Positions 26,009-35,543 of a stretch of 64,000 nucleotides of DNA are shown piece after piece. Made by a program: the position numbers and the translations under genes. Below the pieces are notes generated by a model. The model was not told where the DNA came from. It saw only the letters and a list, made by a program, of their open reading frames with translations, and did no database searches. This DNA is from Pseudocolwellia sp. AS88 (GTDB lineage: Bacteria > Pseudomonadota > Gammaproteobacteria > Enterobacterales > Alteromonadaceae). The stretch's first letter is position 1, and every line of letters starts with the position of its first letter. The stretch covers positions 212,873 through 276,872 of the forward strand of contig NZ_JAUPEC010000003.1 in the NCBI RefSeq assembly GCF_030551755.1. Reading direction: 5' to 3'.

Positions 26009-26749
26009 TTGATTGGCTATTTAAAAAAGTTTACATATACAAATGAAGAACTTATCTCACAAATAAGAAGAGGTGATAAAAGTATTCTATCTGTAATTGC
26101 TCACCTTGATATGAACAAAAAATATGAAATTAAAAATGAAAGGCCAACGACTCTATTATTTTATAGTGTCACAGGGATGTTTGATTCTGGAGGGTATAGT
26201 AATCAAATCGTTGAAAAAATGATTTCATGTGGAGCTAACTTAAATAGGATGGAAAATTATAACAAACAACAAAAAGAACAAACTGGAGTCTTTTATTACG
26301 GTACACCATTACAAGCAGCGATAAAAAGCTTTAGGCCTGATCTAGCGGTAACACTGTTGGAGCATGGGAGTATTCCATCACAATGTTTCTATAATTTTAT
26401 TAAATCAATTAACTTTAAAATGGACACAAATGATATATATAGATGTGCGGAACTCATGCTCTTAAGAGGCGCTGAACCAAACGAGTTTTCAAAAGATGAA
26501 ATTCACAATTTTGGTGAAACGGCATTAGACATCTTATTATTTAGATCAACATGTAAAGTCGATCAATTTAATTCTGAAGCATTGATTAATTGTTATAGAG
26601 AGTTGATAAAATTGCTTAAAAGCCATAAGGCTCAAGTAGGTAACGGATATATATCAAGTGTGAAGGCCTTAGAGCATGATAAATATGAGGTTACTTTTAA
26701 GAGGAGCTATTCTGATTCATATACAATGGTTATGAAATGTATAAATTGA
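26009..26749 (+). CDS. Ankyrin-repeat-like protein, probable cargo
   Basis: 246 residues with two or three degenerate ankyrin repeats: TTLLFYSVTG...IVEKMISCGANLNRM, GTPLQAAIKSFRPDLAVTLLEHGSIPS and RCAELMLLRGAEPNEF...GETALDILLF. Ankyrin repeats bind proteins. The start is a TTG with AAGGA seven bases upstream (25997-26001). No signal peptide. It lies next to the PH-domain gene in the variable part of the element; partner and role are unknown. Confidence 0.72.
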   Translation: MIGYLKKFTYTNEELISQIRRGDKSILSVIAHLDMNKKYEIKNERPTTLLFYSVTGMFDSGGYSNQIVEKMISCGANLNRMENYNKQQKEQTGVFYYGTPLQAAIKSFRPDLAVTLLEHGSIPSQCFYNFIKSINFKMDTNDIYRCAELMLLRGAEPNEFSKDEIHNFGETALDILLFRSTCKVDQFNSEALINCYRELIKLLKSHKAQVGNGYISSVKALEHDKYEVTFKRSYSDSYTMVMKCIN

Positions 26750-26889
26750 TGTGTGACTTGTTGGCAAGGTAAACACAGTATCATGATTGGAATCTATTTC
26801 TACTTATAAAGCTCTTGAGTTAAAACCTGTTTTTCGTACTAGATAAAATGCTATAATGTAAACTTATCTTTACGAATTAGGTTTGTATT

Positions 26890-27117
26890 ATGGAAAAACC
26901 AATCAGCAGTAAATACATGAGTGGTGATATCAGACACTTAATTAATGATGCTATTCAAAGTGAGTTAGCAAACTTACCAAGTACTCTAGCTGAAATTAAA
27001 GATCCCGTTCAACGATTAAACTTCTTAACTAAGCTTATGCCATTTGTTTGCGCTCCAATTAAACAAGTTGGTATTATGACAGCTCGCAGGGAAACAGGTG
27101 AAGATCTGATAACTTAA
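26890..27117 (+). CDS. Small hypothetical protein of the element
   Basis: 75 residues, mostly helical, with DIRHLINDAIQSELANLPSTL and DPVQRLNFLTKLMPFV. The style recalls small subunit-like or DNA-binding helical proteins seen in mobile elements, but I cannot name a family. It is followed 23 bases later by the zinc-ribbon gene and is likely in one operon with it. A TATAAT box sits ~35 bases upstream (26852-26857). Confidence 0.7.
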   Translation: MEKPISSKYMSGDIRHLINDAIQSELANLPSTLAEIKDPVQRLNFLTKLMPFVCAPIKQVGIMTARRETGEDLIT

Positions 27118-27140
27118 TCAGAGTTTTTGGAGTATATCTG

Positions 27141-27767
27141 ATGCCTAAAGGTCAACATTTTGGGAGAAAACAAACTAGAGCTTATACAGGTGAATATCAT
27201 CGGATTAATGCTCGTATATTTAAGCCTCTACTCACAAATCCGCTAGGGAATTATTCTCTTGATTCTGAATACTTAGATAATGAACACTCCAAGCTAAAGT
27301 TATCAGAAAACAAAAATGGCATTCGCTATTTAACATTTACTATAAATCATAAACCCCATCATATTGCGTTAAAACTTGATAATCGAAGTGCGAGCAATAA
27401 ACTTTATATAACTTGTCCTTATTGCCAAGGACAGCGCCAACACCTTTACGCAATTAAATATGCTTATGGTTGCCGTAAATGTATTGGCTTACATTACGCT
27501 ACGCAAAGCGAACGACCACAAGAAAGACTTATGAGGCGAATCAGAAAGCTAAGAAAAGATTTATGGGGATATGATTGGCCTGATGTTAATAATATGTTTG
27601 AACGCGTCATATATTGGCCTAAACCTAAGTGGATGCGTTGGAAAACATTTGAACAAAGACGCAATAAAATAATTGAGTTAGAAAAAACATATTGGGCTTT
27701 AGCCGCTCAGCAATTGAAAAATACATTTGGTAACTATCTATCAAACAGTGAACTTCCTATTAAGTAG
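27141..27767 (+). CDS. Zinc-ribbon hypothetical protein next to attR
   Basis: 208 residues, basic. A four-cysteine zinc ribbon (Cys92, 95, 111, 114: CPYC ... CRKC) in the middle is followed by Arg/Trp-rich helices (RLMRRIRKLRKDLWGYDWPD, YWPKPKWMRWKTFEQRR). This suggests nucleic acid binding. No family recognised. TTGGAG precedes the ATG. The stop codon overlaps the right-end GTAGTACC repeat, so the gene is packed tightly against the recombination region. Confidence 0.75.
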   Translation: MPKGQHFGRKQTRAYTGEYHRINARIFKPLLTNPLGNYSLDSEYLDNEHSKLKLSENKNGIRYLTFTINHKPHHIALKLDNRSASNKLYITCPYCQGQRQHLYAIKYAYGCRKCIGLHYATQSERPQERLMRRIRKLRKDLWGYDWPDVNNMFERVIYWPKPKWMRWKTFEQRRNKIIELEKTYWALAAQQLKNTFGNYLSNSELPIK

Positions 27768-27783
27768 TACCCTGTGTAGTACT
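27764..27783. promoter_or_regulatory. Candidate integrase arm-type sites, right end
   Basis: GTAGTACC (27764-27771) and GTAGTACT (27776-27783) repeat the left-end pair in sequence, order and 12-bp spacing, about 55 bases inside attR. Confidence 0.75.
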
Positions 27784-27836
27784 GCGCGTGGTCTATTTGA
27801 TGTTTTTTAATGTATATAAAGGCTTGTGGGTATTAA

Positions 27837-27858
27837 TCGATTCCTGCCGAGAGCGCCA
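27837..27858 (+). other. attR: 22-bp copy of the tRNA-Arg 3' end
   Basis: Identical to 20764-20785. It is not part of a second tRNA; the upstream sequence does not fold as one. It marks the right boundary of the element. Confidence 0.93.
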
Positions 27859-28011
27859 ATTCTTGCTTTAATTATCACTCTAAAACAAATCCTTTTGTAT
27901 TCGATACATATACATAGAAAAAGTCGTACTTTAACGTTAACATGCTATTAGTTTTTAAAGAGTGCTAACGTGATTAATCTCTTTATTCAGAAGCACATAG
28001 GATGAATAGTA

Positions 28012-30048
28012 ATGAATTCAATTGGTTTTTTAGGCTTTGCATTTGCAAGCTTTTCATATGTTATTTTTACATTACTTATCCTTGCAGCACGAAATAATAC
28101 CTTATTGGCTCGATGTATAATTATTTGTGCATTATCTACATTGGCGGCCAACCTAGTAGCGGCGCTTCAAATCAAATGGGGTTTTAGTTTACAGCTTGTT
28201 ATGGTTGCCGATGGCTTCAAAATAGCTTGTTGGTCTATTTTAATCCTTATATGTAATACAGAAGAGCCAACCTTTCGGCGTTTACTTTCTAATGTTTATA
28301 TAAAAAAATATTGCCTAATATGGCTTGGTTTAATGCTGAGTTGTTGGGGACTTACCTATAGTCTTAATTTTTCTTATGAGTATTTGTTTTTATTATTTAT
28401 AGTTTTAAATTTATGGACATTAGTTCTACTTGAACAACTCTATCGCAGTGCAGATTCTCAAGTTAGATGGGCGATCTGGCCACTTGTTATTGCTATTGCG
28501 AGTATCTCTTTATTTGACTTCGTTTTGTATGCACAAGCGATGATGGTGCAAAGCTTAGACTTCGATTTTTGGTTTAGCCGAGGCTTTATCGCTATTGTTG
28601 TTGTACCACTTTTATTGATCAGTACACGTAGAATAAAAAATGGCTCCGTAAGAATTTTCGTTTCAAGAAATGTTGTTTTTTATAGTTCTATGCTTATGAT
28701 TGCAGGACTATATTTAGTTGTTATGGCTATTGTTGGTTATGTATTAAGTTACCTAGGTGGCAAATGGGGATCTGTATTTAGTATTGGCTTTCTTGTTTTA
28801 GGTGGCGTTGTTCTTATTGTTTTATTAGCGACAGAAACTTTACGAAGAAATGTGAAGGTATTTATTGCTAAGAACTTCTTTGCAAATAAATATGAATACA
28901 GAGATGAATGGCTTAACCTCATAGGTAAAATTGAAACGAGTAATGCTGAAAATAACTATCAAATGGCAACTCATATCATGATGGACAAAACAGATGCGCA
29001 ATATGGTGCTATTGTTAAGCAAGTATCTAATACGCAATTTGAAACTAAATATTCATCTGGTTTAGAGTTTGAGGAAATGTTTCTGCCGCAATTAATTCAC
29101 CTTTGTCATTTTTGTAAGCGCCAAGGTTGGATTGTTGATTTCAAAGAATACTCAAAAGGGCCTAGTATTTATCCGGATTTGTCCCTTAATTTATTACAGT
29201 GGCAAGAGAAAAATATATCGGTTGTAGTGCCAATTTTTATTGGAAAAGATTTTTATGGCTTATTTATTTTAGCCACAGAGAAAAAATTAGATAAGTTAAA
29301 TTGGGAAGATCGCGATTTACTTTTTGCAATATCGCAACAGTTAGGTAATGTTTTATCGTTATACGAAGCGAACGATAAGCTTGCGGAATCAAGACAATTT
29401 GATGCTTTTAATCGCATGTCGGCTTTCCTCGTTCATGACTTGAAAAATATACAAGCGCAACTAGGACTTATAACAACAAATGCACAAAAGCATAGAAATA
29501 ACCCTGAGTTTATTGATGATGTGTTTGAAACAGTTGAGTCTGCTACTGAACGTTTAGACAAGGTGCTTTCCCAATTACGTAATAAGCAAGTCGCACAATC
29601 TAAGAGTAATACGTTTACTATTAGTGGTGTATTAGAAAAAGTAGTAGAACAGAGAAATGTTAAAAAACCTTTAGTTACCTTTAGTGTAGATGCAGAAGCT
29701 ACCGTTATTGCAGATAAAGAGGTGTTGTTTTCTGTATTAAATCATCTTATTCAAAACGCTCAAGAAGCAACACAACCTGATGGCTGGGTAAAAGTATCAT
29801 TAAATAATATGTCAAATGAGGCGGTTATTATCATTGAAGATAATGGTAGTGGTATGTCAAAAACATTTATTGAAAAAAGATTGTTTAAACCTTTTGATAC
29901 AACAAAAGGTAATGCTGGGATGGGTATTGGTGTTTATGAAGCCAAACAGTTCATTGAAAGCATTTCAGGAGTTATTAAAGTAGAAAGTGAGGAAGGAGTC
30001 GGTAGTAAGTTTACTGTTACCATTCCAGCAACTTCACCATTAATATAA
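28012..30048 (+). CDS. prsK: PrsK, XrtA/PEP-CTERM system histidine kinase
   Basis: 678 residues. The N-terminal half has eight or nine membrane helices (GFAFASFSYVIFTLLILAARNN onward), then a GAF-like domain (about 310-460), a kinase core with HDLKNIQAQLGLI and a HATPase with NHLIQNAQEA, IIIEDNGSGMS and GMGIGVYEAKQ. This layout, followed immediately by a sigma-54 activator, is the PrsK/PrsR pair linked to exosortase A and exopolysaccharide expression. No exosortase or EPS gene is in view. It begins 150 bases beyond attR. Confidence 0.9.
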   Translation: MNSIGFLGFAFASFSYVIFTLLILAARNNTLLARCIIICALSTLAANLVAALQIKWGFSLQLVMVADGFKIACWSILILICNTEEPTFRRLLSNVYIKKYCLIWLGLMLSCWGLTYSLNFSYEYLFLLFIVLNLWTLVLLEQLYRSADSQVRWAIWPLVIAIASISLFDFVLYAQAMMVQSLDFDFWFSRGFIAIVVVPLLLISTRRIKNGSVRIFVSRNVVFYSSMLMIAGLYLVVMAIVGYVLSYLGGKWGSVFSIGFLVLGGVVLIVLLATETLRRNVKVFIAKNFFANKYEYRDEWLNLIGKIETSNAENNYQMATHIMMDKTDAQYGAIVKQVSNTQFETKYSSGLEFEEMFLPQLIHLCHFCKRQGWIVDFKEYSKGPSIYPDLSLNLLQWQEKNISVVVPIFIGKDFYGLFILATEKKLDKLNWEDRDLLFAISQQLGNVLSLYEANDKLAESRQFDAFNRMSAFLVHDLKNIQAQLGLITTNAQKHRNNPEFIDDVFETVESATERLDKVLSQLRNKQVAQSKSNTFTISGVLEKVVEQRNVKKPLVTFSVDAEATVIADKEVLFSVLNHLIQNAQEATQPDGWVKVSLNNMSNEAVIIIEDNGSGMSKTFIEKRLFKPFDTTKGNAGMGIGVYEAKQFIESISGVIKVESEEGVGSKFTVTIPATSPLI

Positions 30049-30080
30049 ATGAAAGATTAAAAGAGAAGGATTCTTTCTAA

Positions 30081-31430
30081 ATGGAAAAATTATTAATCAT
30101 TGATGACGATAAAGGTATTCAAAAGCAGCTTAAATGGAGCTTATCTGATTACGATGTAGTTTTAGCTGGCGATAGAGAAAGTGCTATTGCAGCGGTTAGA
30201 CGTTTTGAACCAAAAGTAGTGACATTAGATTTAGGTTTACCACCAGATGAAGCAAATGCTTCAGAAGGTTTAGCTGCACTACAAGAAATTCTTACTATAG
30301 CGCCACACACTAAAGTGATTGTTATCACGGGTAATGATGATAGAACCAATGCTTTAAAAGCGATTGCTGCCGGTGCATACGACTTTTACCAGAAGCCTGT
30401 AGAGTCTGAAGTTATTAATGTGATCGTTTCTCGCGCTTTCAGCGTTGCTGCAATTGAAGAAGAAAACAGATTAATGCGTTCAGTTGCTGGTAGCGATATT
30501 GGCATCATAGGTAATAGTGCAACCATAGACAGACTGCGTACTATGGTTAAACGTATTGCTCCTACTCAGATCACAGCATTACTATTAGGTGAAAGTGGTA
30601 CAGGTAAAGAAGTGACAGCTAATGCTGTTCATTTAGCAAGTGATAGAAAAGACAAACCATTCATTGCTATCAACTGTGCTTCTATTCCTGAAACTTTATT
30701 AGAAAGTGAGTTATTTGGTTTTGAAAAAGGGGCTTTTACAGGAGCTCATAAAACCACTAAAGGTAAAATAGAGTGTGCTGAAGGCGGTACTTTATTTTTA
30801 GATGAAATAGGCGATATGCCTTTTAATCTTCAAGCTAAATTATTACGTTTTTTACAAGAAAAACAAATAGAGCGATTAGGTGGCAGACAAGAAATTTCTG
30901 TTGACGTAAGAGTGGTTTGTGCAACAAATCAAAATCTTGAAGAAATGGTAAAAGAGAAAACATTCAGAGAAGATCTATTTTACCGTGTGAGTGAAATTAC
31001 TTTGAATATCCCACCACTTAGAGACAGAGATGAAGATGTTATCATTTTAGCGCAATACTTCTTACAACGTTATGCTCTTGAATATAAAAGTAATGTAAAG
31101 AGCTTTTCAGATGATGGTTTTGCTGCTATTAAAGCACACAGATGGCCCGGTAATATTCGTGAGTTACAGAATAAAGTTAAAAGCTCAGTAATTATGTGTA
31201 CAGGTACACAAGTTACAGCGATGGACTTAGGTTTCTTTGATCATGAAAATACATCTTTCGAGCTGTCCCTGAATTTGCGTACTGTGCGTGAACAAGCTGA
31301 GTCGATTGCAATCAAGAAAGCTTATTCACTTTCAGATGCTAATATGTCAAAAACAGCTGAGTTACTAGGTGTAACAAGGCCTACCTTATATTCACTTATT
31401 GAAAAGTATAATTTGAATGTGGGTGAGTAA
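30081..31430 (+). CDS. prsR: PrsR, PEP-CTERM-box sigma-54 response regulator
   Basis: 449 residues: receiver domain with phospho-Asp in VVTLDLGLPPDEANASEGL (a PrsR-type insertion after the Asp), an AAA+ sigma-54 activator domain with GESGTGKE, ESELFGFEKGAFTGA and GGTLFLDEIGDM, and a Fis-type HTH (MSKTAELLGVTRPTLYSLIEKY). It starts 32 bases after prsK, in one operon. It should activate sigma-54 promoters of exopolysaccharide and PEP-CTERM genes elsewhere in the genome. Confidence 0.92.
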   Translation: MEKLLIIDDDKGIQKQLKWSLSDYDVVLAGDRESAIAAVRRFEPKVVTLDLGLPPDEANASEGLAALQEILTIAPHTKVIVITGNDDRTNALKAIAAGAYDFYQKPVESEVINVIVSRAFSVAAIEEENRLMRSVAGSDIGIIGNSATIDRLRTMVKRIAPTQITALLLGESGTGKEVTANAVHLASDRKDKPFIAINCASIPETLLESELFGFEKGAFTGAHKTTKGKIECAEGGTLFLDEIGDMPFNLQAKLLRFLQEKQIERLGGRQEISVDVRVVCATNQNLEEMVKEKTFREDLFYRVSEITLNIPPLRDRDEDVIILAQYFLQRYALEYKSNVKSFSDDGFAAIKAHRWPGNIRELQNKVKSSVIMCTGTQVTAMDLGFFDHENTSFELSLNLRTVREQAESIAIKKAYSLSDANMSKTAELLGVTRPTLYSLIEKYNLNVGE

Positions 31431-31584
31431 ACCTATTTAACCTAAATACAGGCATTTATTGCGTTAGAATTGTTCAGCTATTCATAATTTGTAACAAATG
31501 CCTAGCCATTGTCACAAAGGAGCTTTTCAGTTTTAGCGCTTTTTCACTTATATTAAGAACATAACCGAAACAGAGAACATTCCT

Positions 31585-32310
31585 ATGGGTCAAGAAACTC
31601 CAAAAATTTTAGTGGTTGATGATGATATGCGTTTACGCGCATTACTTGAGCGTTATCTTGTTGAGCAAGGTTATGTTGTAAGAAGTGCTGCTAACTCAGA
31701 ACAAATGGATCGTTTATTAGAACGTGAAAATTTCCATTTATTAGTATTAGATCTGATGCTTCCAGGTGAAGATGGTTTATCTATTTGTCGTCGTTTACGT
31801 CAAAACTCTAACGATATTCCAATTGTTATGCTGACAGCTAAGGGTGATGAAGTAGATCGAATTATTGGTTTAGAATTAGGCGCCGATGATTATATGCCTA
31901 AACCATTTAATCCAAGAGAATTGTTAGCACGTATTAAAGCTGTGTTAAGACGTAAGGTTCTTGAAGCGCCAGGTGCTCCAAGTTTAGAAGAGAACATAAT
32001 TTCATTCGGCGAATACCAACTAAACCTAGCAACACGAGAAATGTTGAAAGGTGATGTAAGCATGCCATTAACGAGTGGTGAGTTTGCTGTTTTAAAAGCA
32101 TTAATTAGTCATCCTAGAGAACCTCTTTCTCGAGATAAACTAATGAATTTAGCTCGAGGCAGAGATTATTCTGCACTTGAAAGAAGTATCGATGTTCAAG
32201 TTTCTCGATTAAGACGTATGCTTGAAGAAGATCCTGCAAAACCTCGTTATATTCAAACGGTATGGGGCTTAGGTTACGTATTTGTTCCTGAAGGTAAAGA
32301 AACTGCTTAA
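31585..32310 (+). CDS. ompR: OmpR, osmoregulatory response regulator
   Basis: 241 residues. Receiver domain with Asp in LLVLDLMLPGEDG and Lys in YMPKPFNPRELLARIKA, then a winged-helix DNA-binding domain ending VQTVWGLGYVFVPEGKE. Very close in layout to enteric OmpR, and followed by EnvZ. It controls porins and envelope genes in relatives. A terminator-like hairpin sits between ompR and envZ, so envZ may be partly attenuated or have its own promoter. Confidence 0.94.
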   Translation: MGQETPKILVVDDDMRLRALLERYLVEQGYVVRSAANSEQMDRLLERENFHLLVLDLMLPGEDGLSICRRLRQNSNDIPIVMLTAKGDEVDRIIGLELGADDYMPKPFNPRELLARIKAVLRRKVLEAPGAPSLEENIISFGEYQLNLATREMLKGDVSMPLTSGEFAVLKALISHPREPLSRDKLMNLARGRDYSALERSIDVQVSRLRRMLEEDPAKPRYIQTVWGLGYVFVPEGKETA

Positions 32311-32373
32311 GTTTTTTAACAGCTTAACATCATTTTTATAAGGCAGAATATCTGCTAGAACTCATTGAGAAAG

Positions 32374-32403
32374 AACACTTCATTTTTAATAATGAAGTGT
32401 TTA
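32374..32403 (+). terminator. Hairpin terminator between ompR and envZ
   Basis: Perfect 11-bp stem AACACTTCATT / AATGAAGTGTT (32374-32384, 32391-32401) with a 6-nt loop and a short T run, 64 bases past the ompR stop. Unusual because ompR and envZ normally overlap in enterics. Confidence 0.7.
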
Positions 32404-32500
32404 CTCAGAATTCTTTATTCGAAAGTTAACATCCACTCCCAAGTTCAAATTGTTATTATATGGCACATCAAAAGCTTAGGTATTTAGGTAAAAAGTTATT

Positions 32501-33799
32501 ATGAAAGTATTACCACAAAGCGCATTTGGGCAAACGGTATTATTAATTGGTGTTTTACTCTTAGTTAACCAAGTTGTTTCTTACATTTCGATTGCTATCT
32601 ATATCCTTCAACCCAACGCCCAACAAGTTAACCAACTACTCGCAAAACAAGTAAAAGCTGTATTTATTGATATTGATGATCCTGTTCTTAGGCCTGCAAT
32701 GGCTGAGGCATTTCATAAAGAAACTGGAATTGGTGTATATCGTGAGAATGTTGCTATGCAACTAGGTTTACAGCACGCCATTCATTATCCATTTCGTTCT
32801 GAAGAAATGTCATTCTTGCTTGGCGGACCTGCAGAAGTTCGCATTTCACAAGGTGATGAATATTTATTCTGGATAAGGCCGCCTCAATCTCCTAATTGGT
32901 GGGTCAAAATACCGTTAACTGGGCTAGAAGAAGAAAATCTTTATCCATTACTTGTTATTTTAGCCATTTTAGGTGTGGTTAGTGTAGCTGGTGGTTGGCT
33001 GTTTGTACGACAACTGAATAGGCCATTAACTGCATTACAGAATGCCGCAGAAGAGGTGGGAAGAGGTAACTTCCCTGAGCCACTAGAAGAACATGGTACG
33101 ACTGAAGTTGTTTCGGTGACTCAGGCCTTTAATCATATGTCTAAAGGTATTCTACAGTTAGAGGATGATAGAAACTTATTGATGGCCGGTATCTCTCATG
33201 ATTTACGTACACCGCTTACACGTATTCGTTTAGCTTCAGAAATGATATCTGTAGAAGATGAGTTTCTAAAAGAAGGTATTGAGGGTGATATTGATGATAT
33301 GAATAAGATCATCGATCAATTTATTGATTATATTCGCCATGATACTAAAGATACTATTGAAAGCAGTGACTTAAATGAGCTGTTAAAAGAAGTTATACAA
33401 GCCGAAAAGACCCAAGACCGTGTTATTGATTATGAAGAGAATAAAATCTCATTAGTGCCTATTCGCTATATCGCAATAAAAAGAGTTATGGCTAATCTGA
33501 TTCAAAATGCATTACGTTATAGCGATGGTAAAATAACGGTTGAGTTAAGTGAGAAAGTAAAAAGTAATCAAGTGATCATTACGGTCGTAGATGAAGGTCC
33601 TGGAATACCGGAAGATGAAATATCTCGTTTATTTCAGCCTTTTACCCAAGGTGATATTGCACGGGGTGGTGAAGGTAGTGGCTTAGGTTTAGCTATTATT
33701 AAACGTATTGTCGATTCTCATGGTGGAAGTGTTAAGTTGACTAATGTTACAGAAGGTGGTCTCAAAGCTACTGTAACTTTACCTTTTAAGCTAAATTAA
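32501..33799 (+). CDS. envZ: EnvZ, osmosensor histidine kinase
   Basis: 432 residues: first membrane segment (about 10-35), periplasmic domain, second segment (about 148-168), HAMP, HisKA with [19 protein letters not shown], then HATPase with [16 protein letters not shown] and [10 protein letters not shown]. The cognate partner is OmpR upstream. The gap of 190 bp and the intervening hairpin suggest separate control of kinase level. An ATG at 32501 is used. Confidence 0.93.
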   Translation: MKVLPQSAFGQTVLLIGVLLLVNQVVSYISIAIYILQPNAQQVNQLLAKQVKAVFIDIDDPVLRPAMAEAFHKETGIGVYRENVAMQLGLQHAIHYPFRSEEMSFLLGGPAEVRISQGDEYLFWIRPPQSPNWWVKIPLTGLEEENLYPLLVILAILGVVSVAGGWLFVRQLNRPLTALQNAAEEVGRGNFPEPLEEHGTTEVVSVTQAFNHMSKGILQLEDDRNLLMAGISHDLRTPLTRIRLASEMISVEDEFLKEGIEGDIDDMNKIIDQFIDYIRHDTKDTIESSDLNELLKEVIQAEKTQDRVIDYEENKISLVPIRYIAIKRVMANLIQNALRYSDGKITVELSEKVKSNQVIITVVDEGPGIPEDEISRLFQPFTQGDIARGGEGSGLGLAIIKRIVDSHGGSVKLTNVTEGGLKATVTLPFKLN

Positions 33800-33869
33800 G
33801 TTTACTTAAACTTAGCGGAGTCTATATTGTTTAATAGCTTCGTGGCTGTTGGGTGAGTGTGTAATACAG

Positions 33870-33905
33870 AAAAGCAGTATAAGTGAAAACTTATACTGCT
33901 TTTTT
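33870..33905. terminator. Bidirectional terminator between envZ and pckA
   Basis: A 15-bp perfect stem (AAAAGCAGTATAAGT, GAAA loop, ACTTATACTGCTTTT) with T-runs on both strands, placed between the convergent envZ and pckA stops. Confidence 0.95.
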
Positions 33906-33932
33906 AATGTTGAATATAGAATTTAGATACTT

Positions 33933-35543
33933 TTAAAGCTGTGGCCCCGCAGGCACAAGCGACTTACCATTCTCGGTGTCAGTAAATTTTTCAAAGTTAT
34001 TCACAAATCGAGTTGCCAGTGCATGAGCTTTATCTTCCCATTCACCTGCGGCGTCGTAAGTATTTCTTGGGTCTAATATTTGTGTATTCACACCTTTTAA
34101 AGTGTTTGGCACTTCGAGGTTAAATAAAGGCACAACAGATGTTTCAGTATCATCAATAGAGCCATCTAAAATTGCATCGATTATTGCACGTGTATCTTTT
34201 ATTGAAATACGTTTACCTGTGCCATTCCAACCTGTATTCACTAAGTAAGCTTCAGCACCAACTGCTTCCATACGATTTTTTAATACTTCAGCGTATTGCG
34301 TTGGGTGTAAACTTAAAAAAGCAGATCCAAAGCAACTTGAGAATGTTGGTGTTGGTTCAGTAATTCCTCTTTCCGTTCCAGCTAATTTTGCTGTAAAGCC
34401 AGATAAGAAATAATACTGTGCTTGGTCAGCTGTTAGCTTAGCGACAGGAGGTAAAACTCCGAAGGCATCGGCTGTTAAAAAGATAACTTTTTTAGCGTGA
34501 CCTGCTCTTGAAACCGGCTTAACAATGTTTTCAATATGATGAATAGGGTATGAAACACGTGTATTTTCAGTAACGGAACCATCATCAAAATCTATTTTTC
34601 CGTTTGCGTCAACGGTGACATTTTCTAATAATGCATCGCGTCTGATTGCATCATAAATTTCCGGTTCGTTTTCTCTGCTAAGATTAATTGTTTTTGCATA
34701 ACAGCCACCTTCAAAATTGAAAACACCGTTGTCATCCCAACCATGTTCATCATCACCAATCAGTTGACGTTTAGGGTCTGTTGAGAGTGTTGTTTTACCT
34801 GTGCCTGAAAGTCCAAAGAATATAGCAACATCACCATCTTCACCAACGTTAGCGCTACAGTGCATTGAAGCGATACCTTTAAGAGGTAATAGGTAGTTCA
34901 TCATGGAGAACATACCTTTTTTCATCTCTCCACCATACCAAGTACCGCCAATTAGCTGAATTCTTTCGGTTAGGTTAAAGGCAACGAAGTTCTCCGAATT
35001 TAAACCTTGTTCTTTCCATGAAGGGTTAACTGTTTTAGCACCGTTCATAACAATAAAGTCTGGTTCGTAAGTTTTTAATTCTTCATCCGTGGGGCGTATG
35101 AACATGTTTTTAACAAAATGAGCTTGCCATGCTACTTCAGTGATAAAACGAACCTTTAAACGAGTGTCATTATTGGCACCACAATATGTGTCTACAACAA
35201 ATAATCTTTTACCTGTAAGTTGAGTTGTCACTAAGCCTTTCAAATGAGCCCATGTTTCTGGTGACATTGGCTTATTATCATTTTTACCTTGATCTGACCA
35301 CCATACCGTGTCGCGAGATACATCGTCTCTAACAATATATTTATCTTTTGGAGATCTACCTGTAAAAATACCTGTATTAACGTTTACCGCACCTAGCTCT
35401 GTTTCTACGCCTTTATCAAAGCCTGTTAACGTACTTTTGGTTTCTTCAGTAAATAGCATTTCATAAGATGGATTGTAAACAATTTCAGTAACATTCGTTA
35501 TGCCGTATTGTGTTAGATCGATTGTATTTCCCAAAGTAGTCAT
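33933..35543 (-). CDS. pckA: Phosphoenolpyruvate carboxykinase (ATP)
   Basis: Converts oxaloacetate plus ATP to PEP, the entry to gluconeogenesis. Nucleotide loop [11 protein letters not shown], metal/substrate segments [26 protein letters not shown] and [19 protein letters not shown] are all present. The frame opens upstream at 35594, but the ATG at 35543 ([10 protein letters not shown]) has a TGGAG site nine bases ahead and fits the family length (~537 residues), so I chose it. The upstream region contains nested inverted repeats that may be a regulator site. Confidence 0.96.
   Translation of the reverse strand: MTTLGNTIDLTQYGITNVTEIVYNPSYEMLFTEETKSTLTGFDKGVETELGAVNVNTGIFTGRSPKDKYIVRDDVSRDTVWWSDQGKNDNKPMSPETWAHLKGLVTTQLTGKRLFVVDTYCGANNDTRLKVRFITEVAWQAHFVKNMFIRPTDEELKTYEPDFIVMNGAKTVNPSWKEQGLNSENFVAFNLTERIQLIGGTWYGGEMKKGMFSMMNYLLPLKGIASMHCSANVGEDGDVAIFFGLSGTGKTTLSTDPKRQLIGDDEHGWDDNGVFNFEGGCYAKTINLSRENEPEIYDAIRRDALLENVTVDANGKIDFDDGSVTENTRVSYPIHHIENIVKPVSRAGHAKKVIFLTADAFGVLPPVAKLTADQAQYYFLSGFTAKLAGTERGITEPTPTFSSCFGSAFLSLHPTQYAEVLKNRMEAVGAEAYLVNTGWNGTGKRISIKDTRAIIDAILDGSIDDTETSVVPLFNLEVPNTLKGVNTQILDPRNTYDAAGEWEDKAHALATRFVNNFEKFTDTENGKSLVPAGPQL

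Larger units (their letters stand above)
20764..27858 (+). mobile_element. Integrative element in tRNA-Arg(CCG), about 7.1 kb
   Basis: Bounded by a perfect 22-bp direct repeat of the tRNA 3' end (20764-20785 and 27837-27858). It carries an integrase next to the tRNA, an AlpA-type regulator, a putative rolling-circle-like replication protein and six other small genes, but no capsid, packaging, conjugation or lysis gene. Matched GTAGTAC repeats lie near both ends. This build resembles phage satellites and small integrative elements. The middle genes (25250-26749) differ from the rest in strand or layout and look like cargo. Confidence 0.92.

Noticed and set aside
27837..27858. Second tRNA-Arg at the right end of the element
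   Set aside because: Only the last 22 bases match; upstream sequence cannot form the acceptor, D or anticodon arms. It is attR.
31450..31503. AGGCATTT ... AAATGCCT inverted repeat between prsR and ompR
   Set aside because: Eight base pairs with a 38-nt loop is too weak to call a hairpin or operator.
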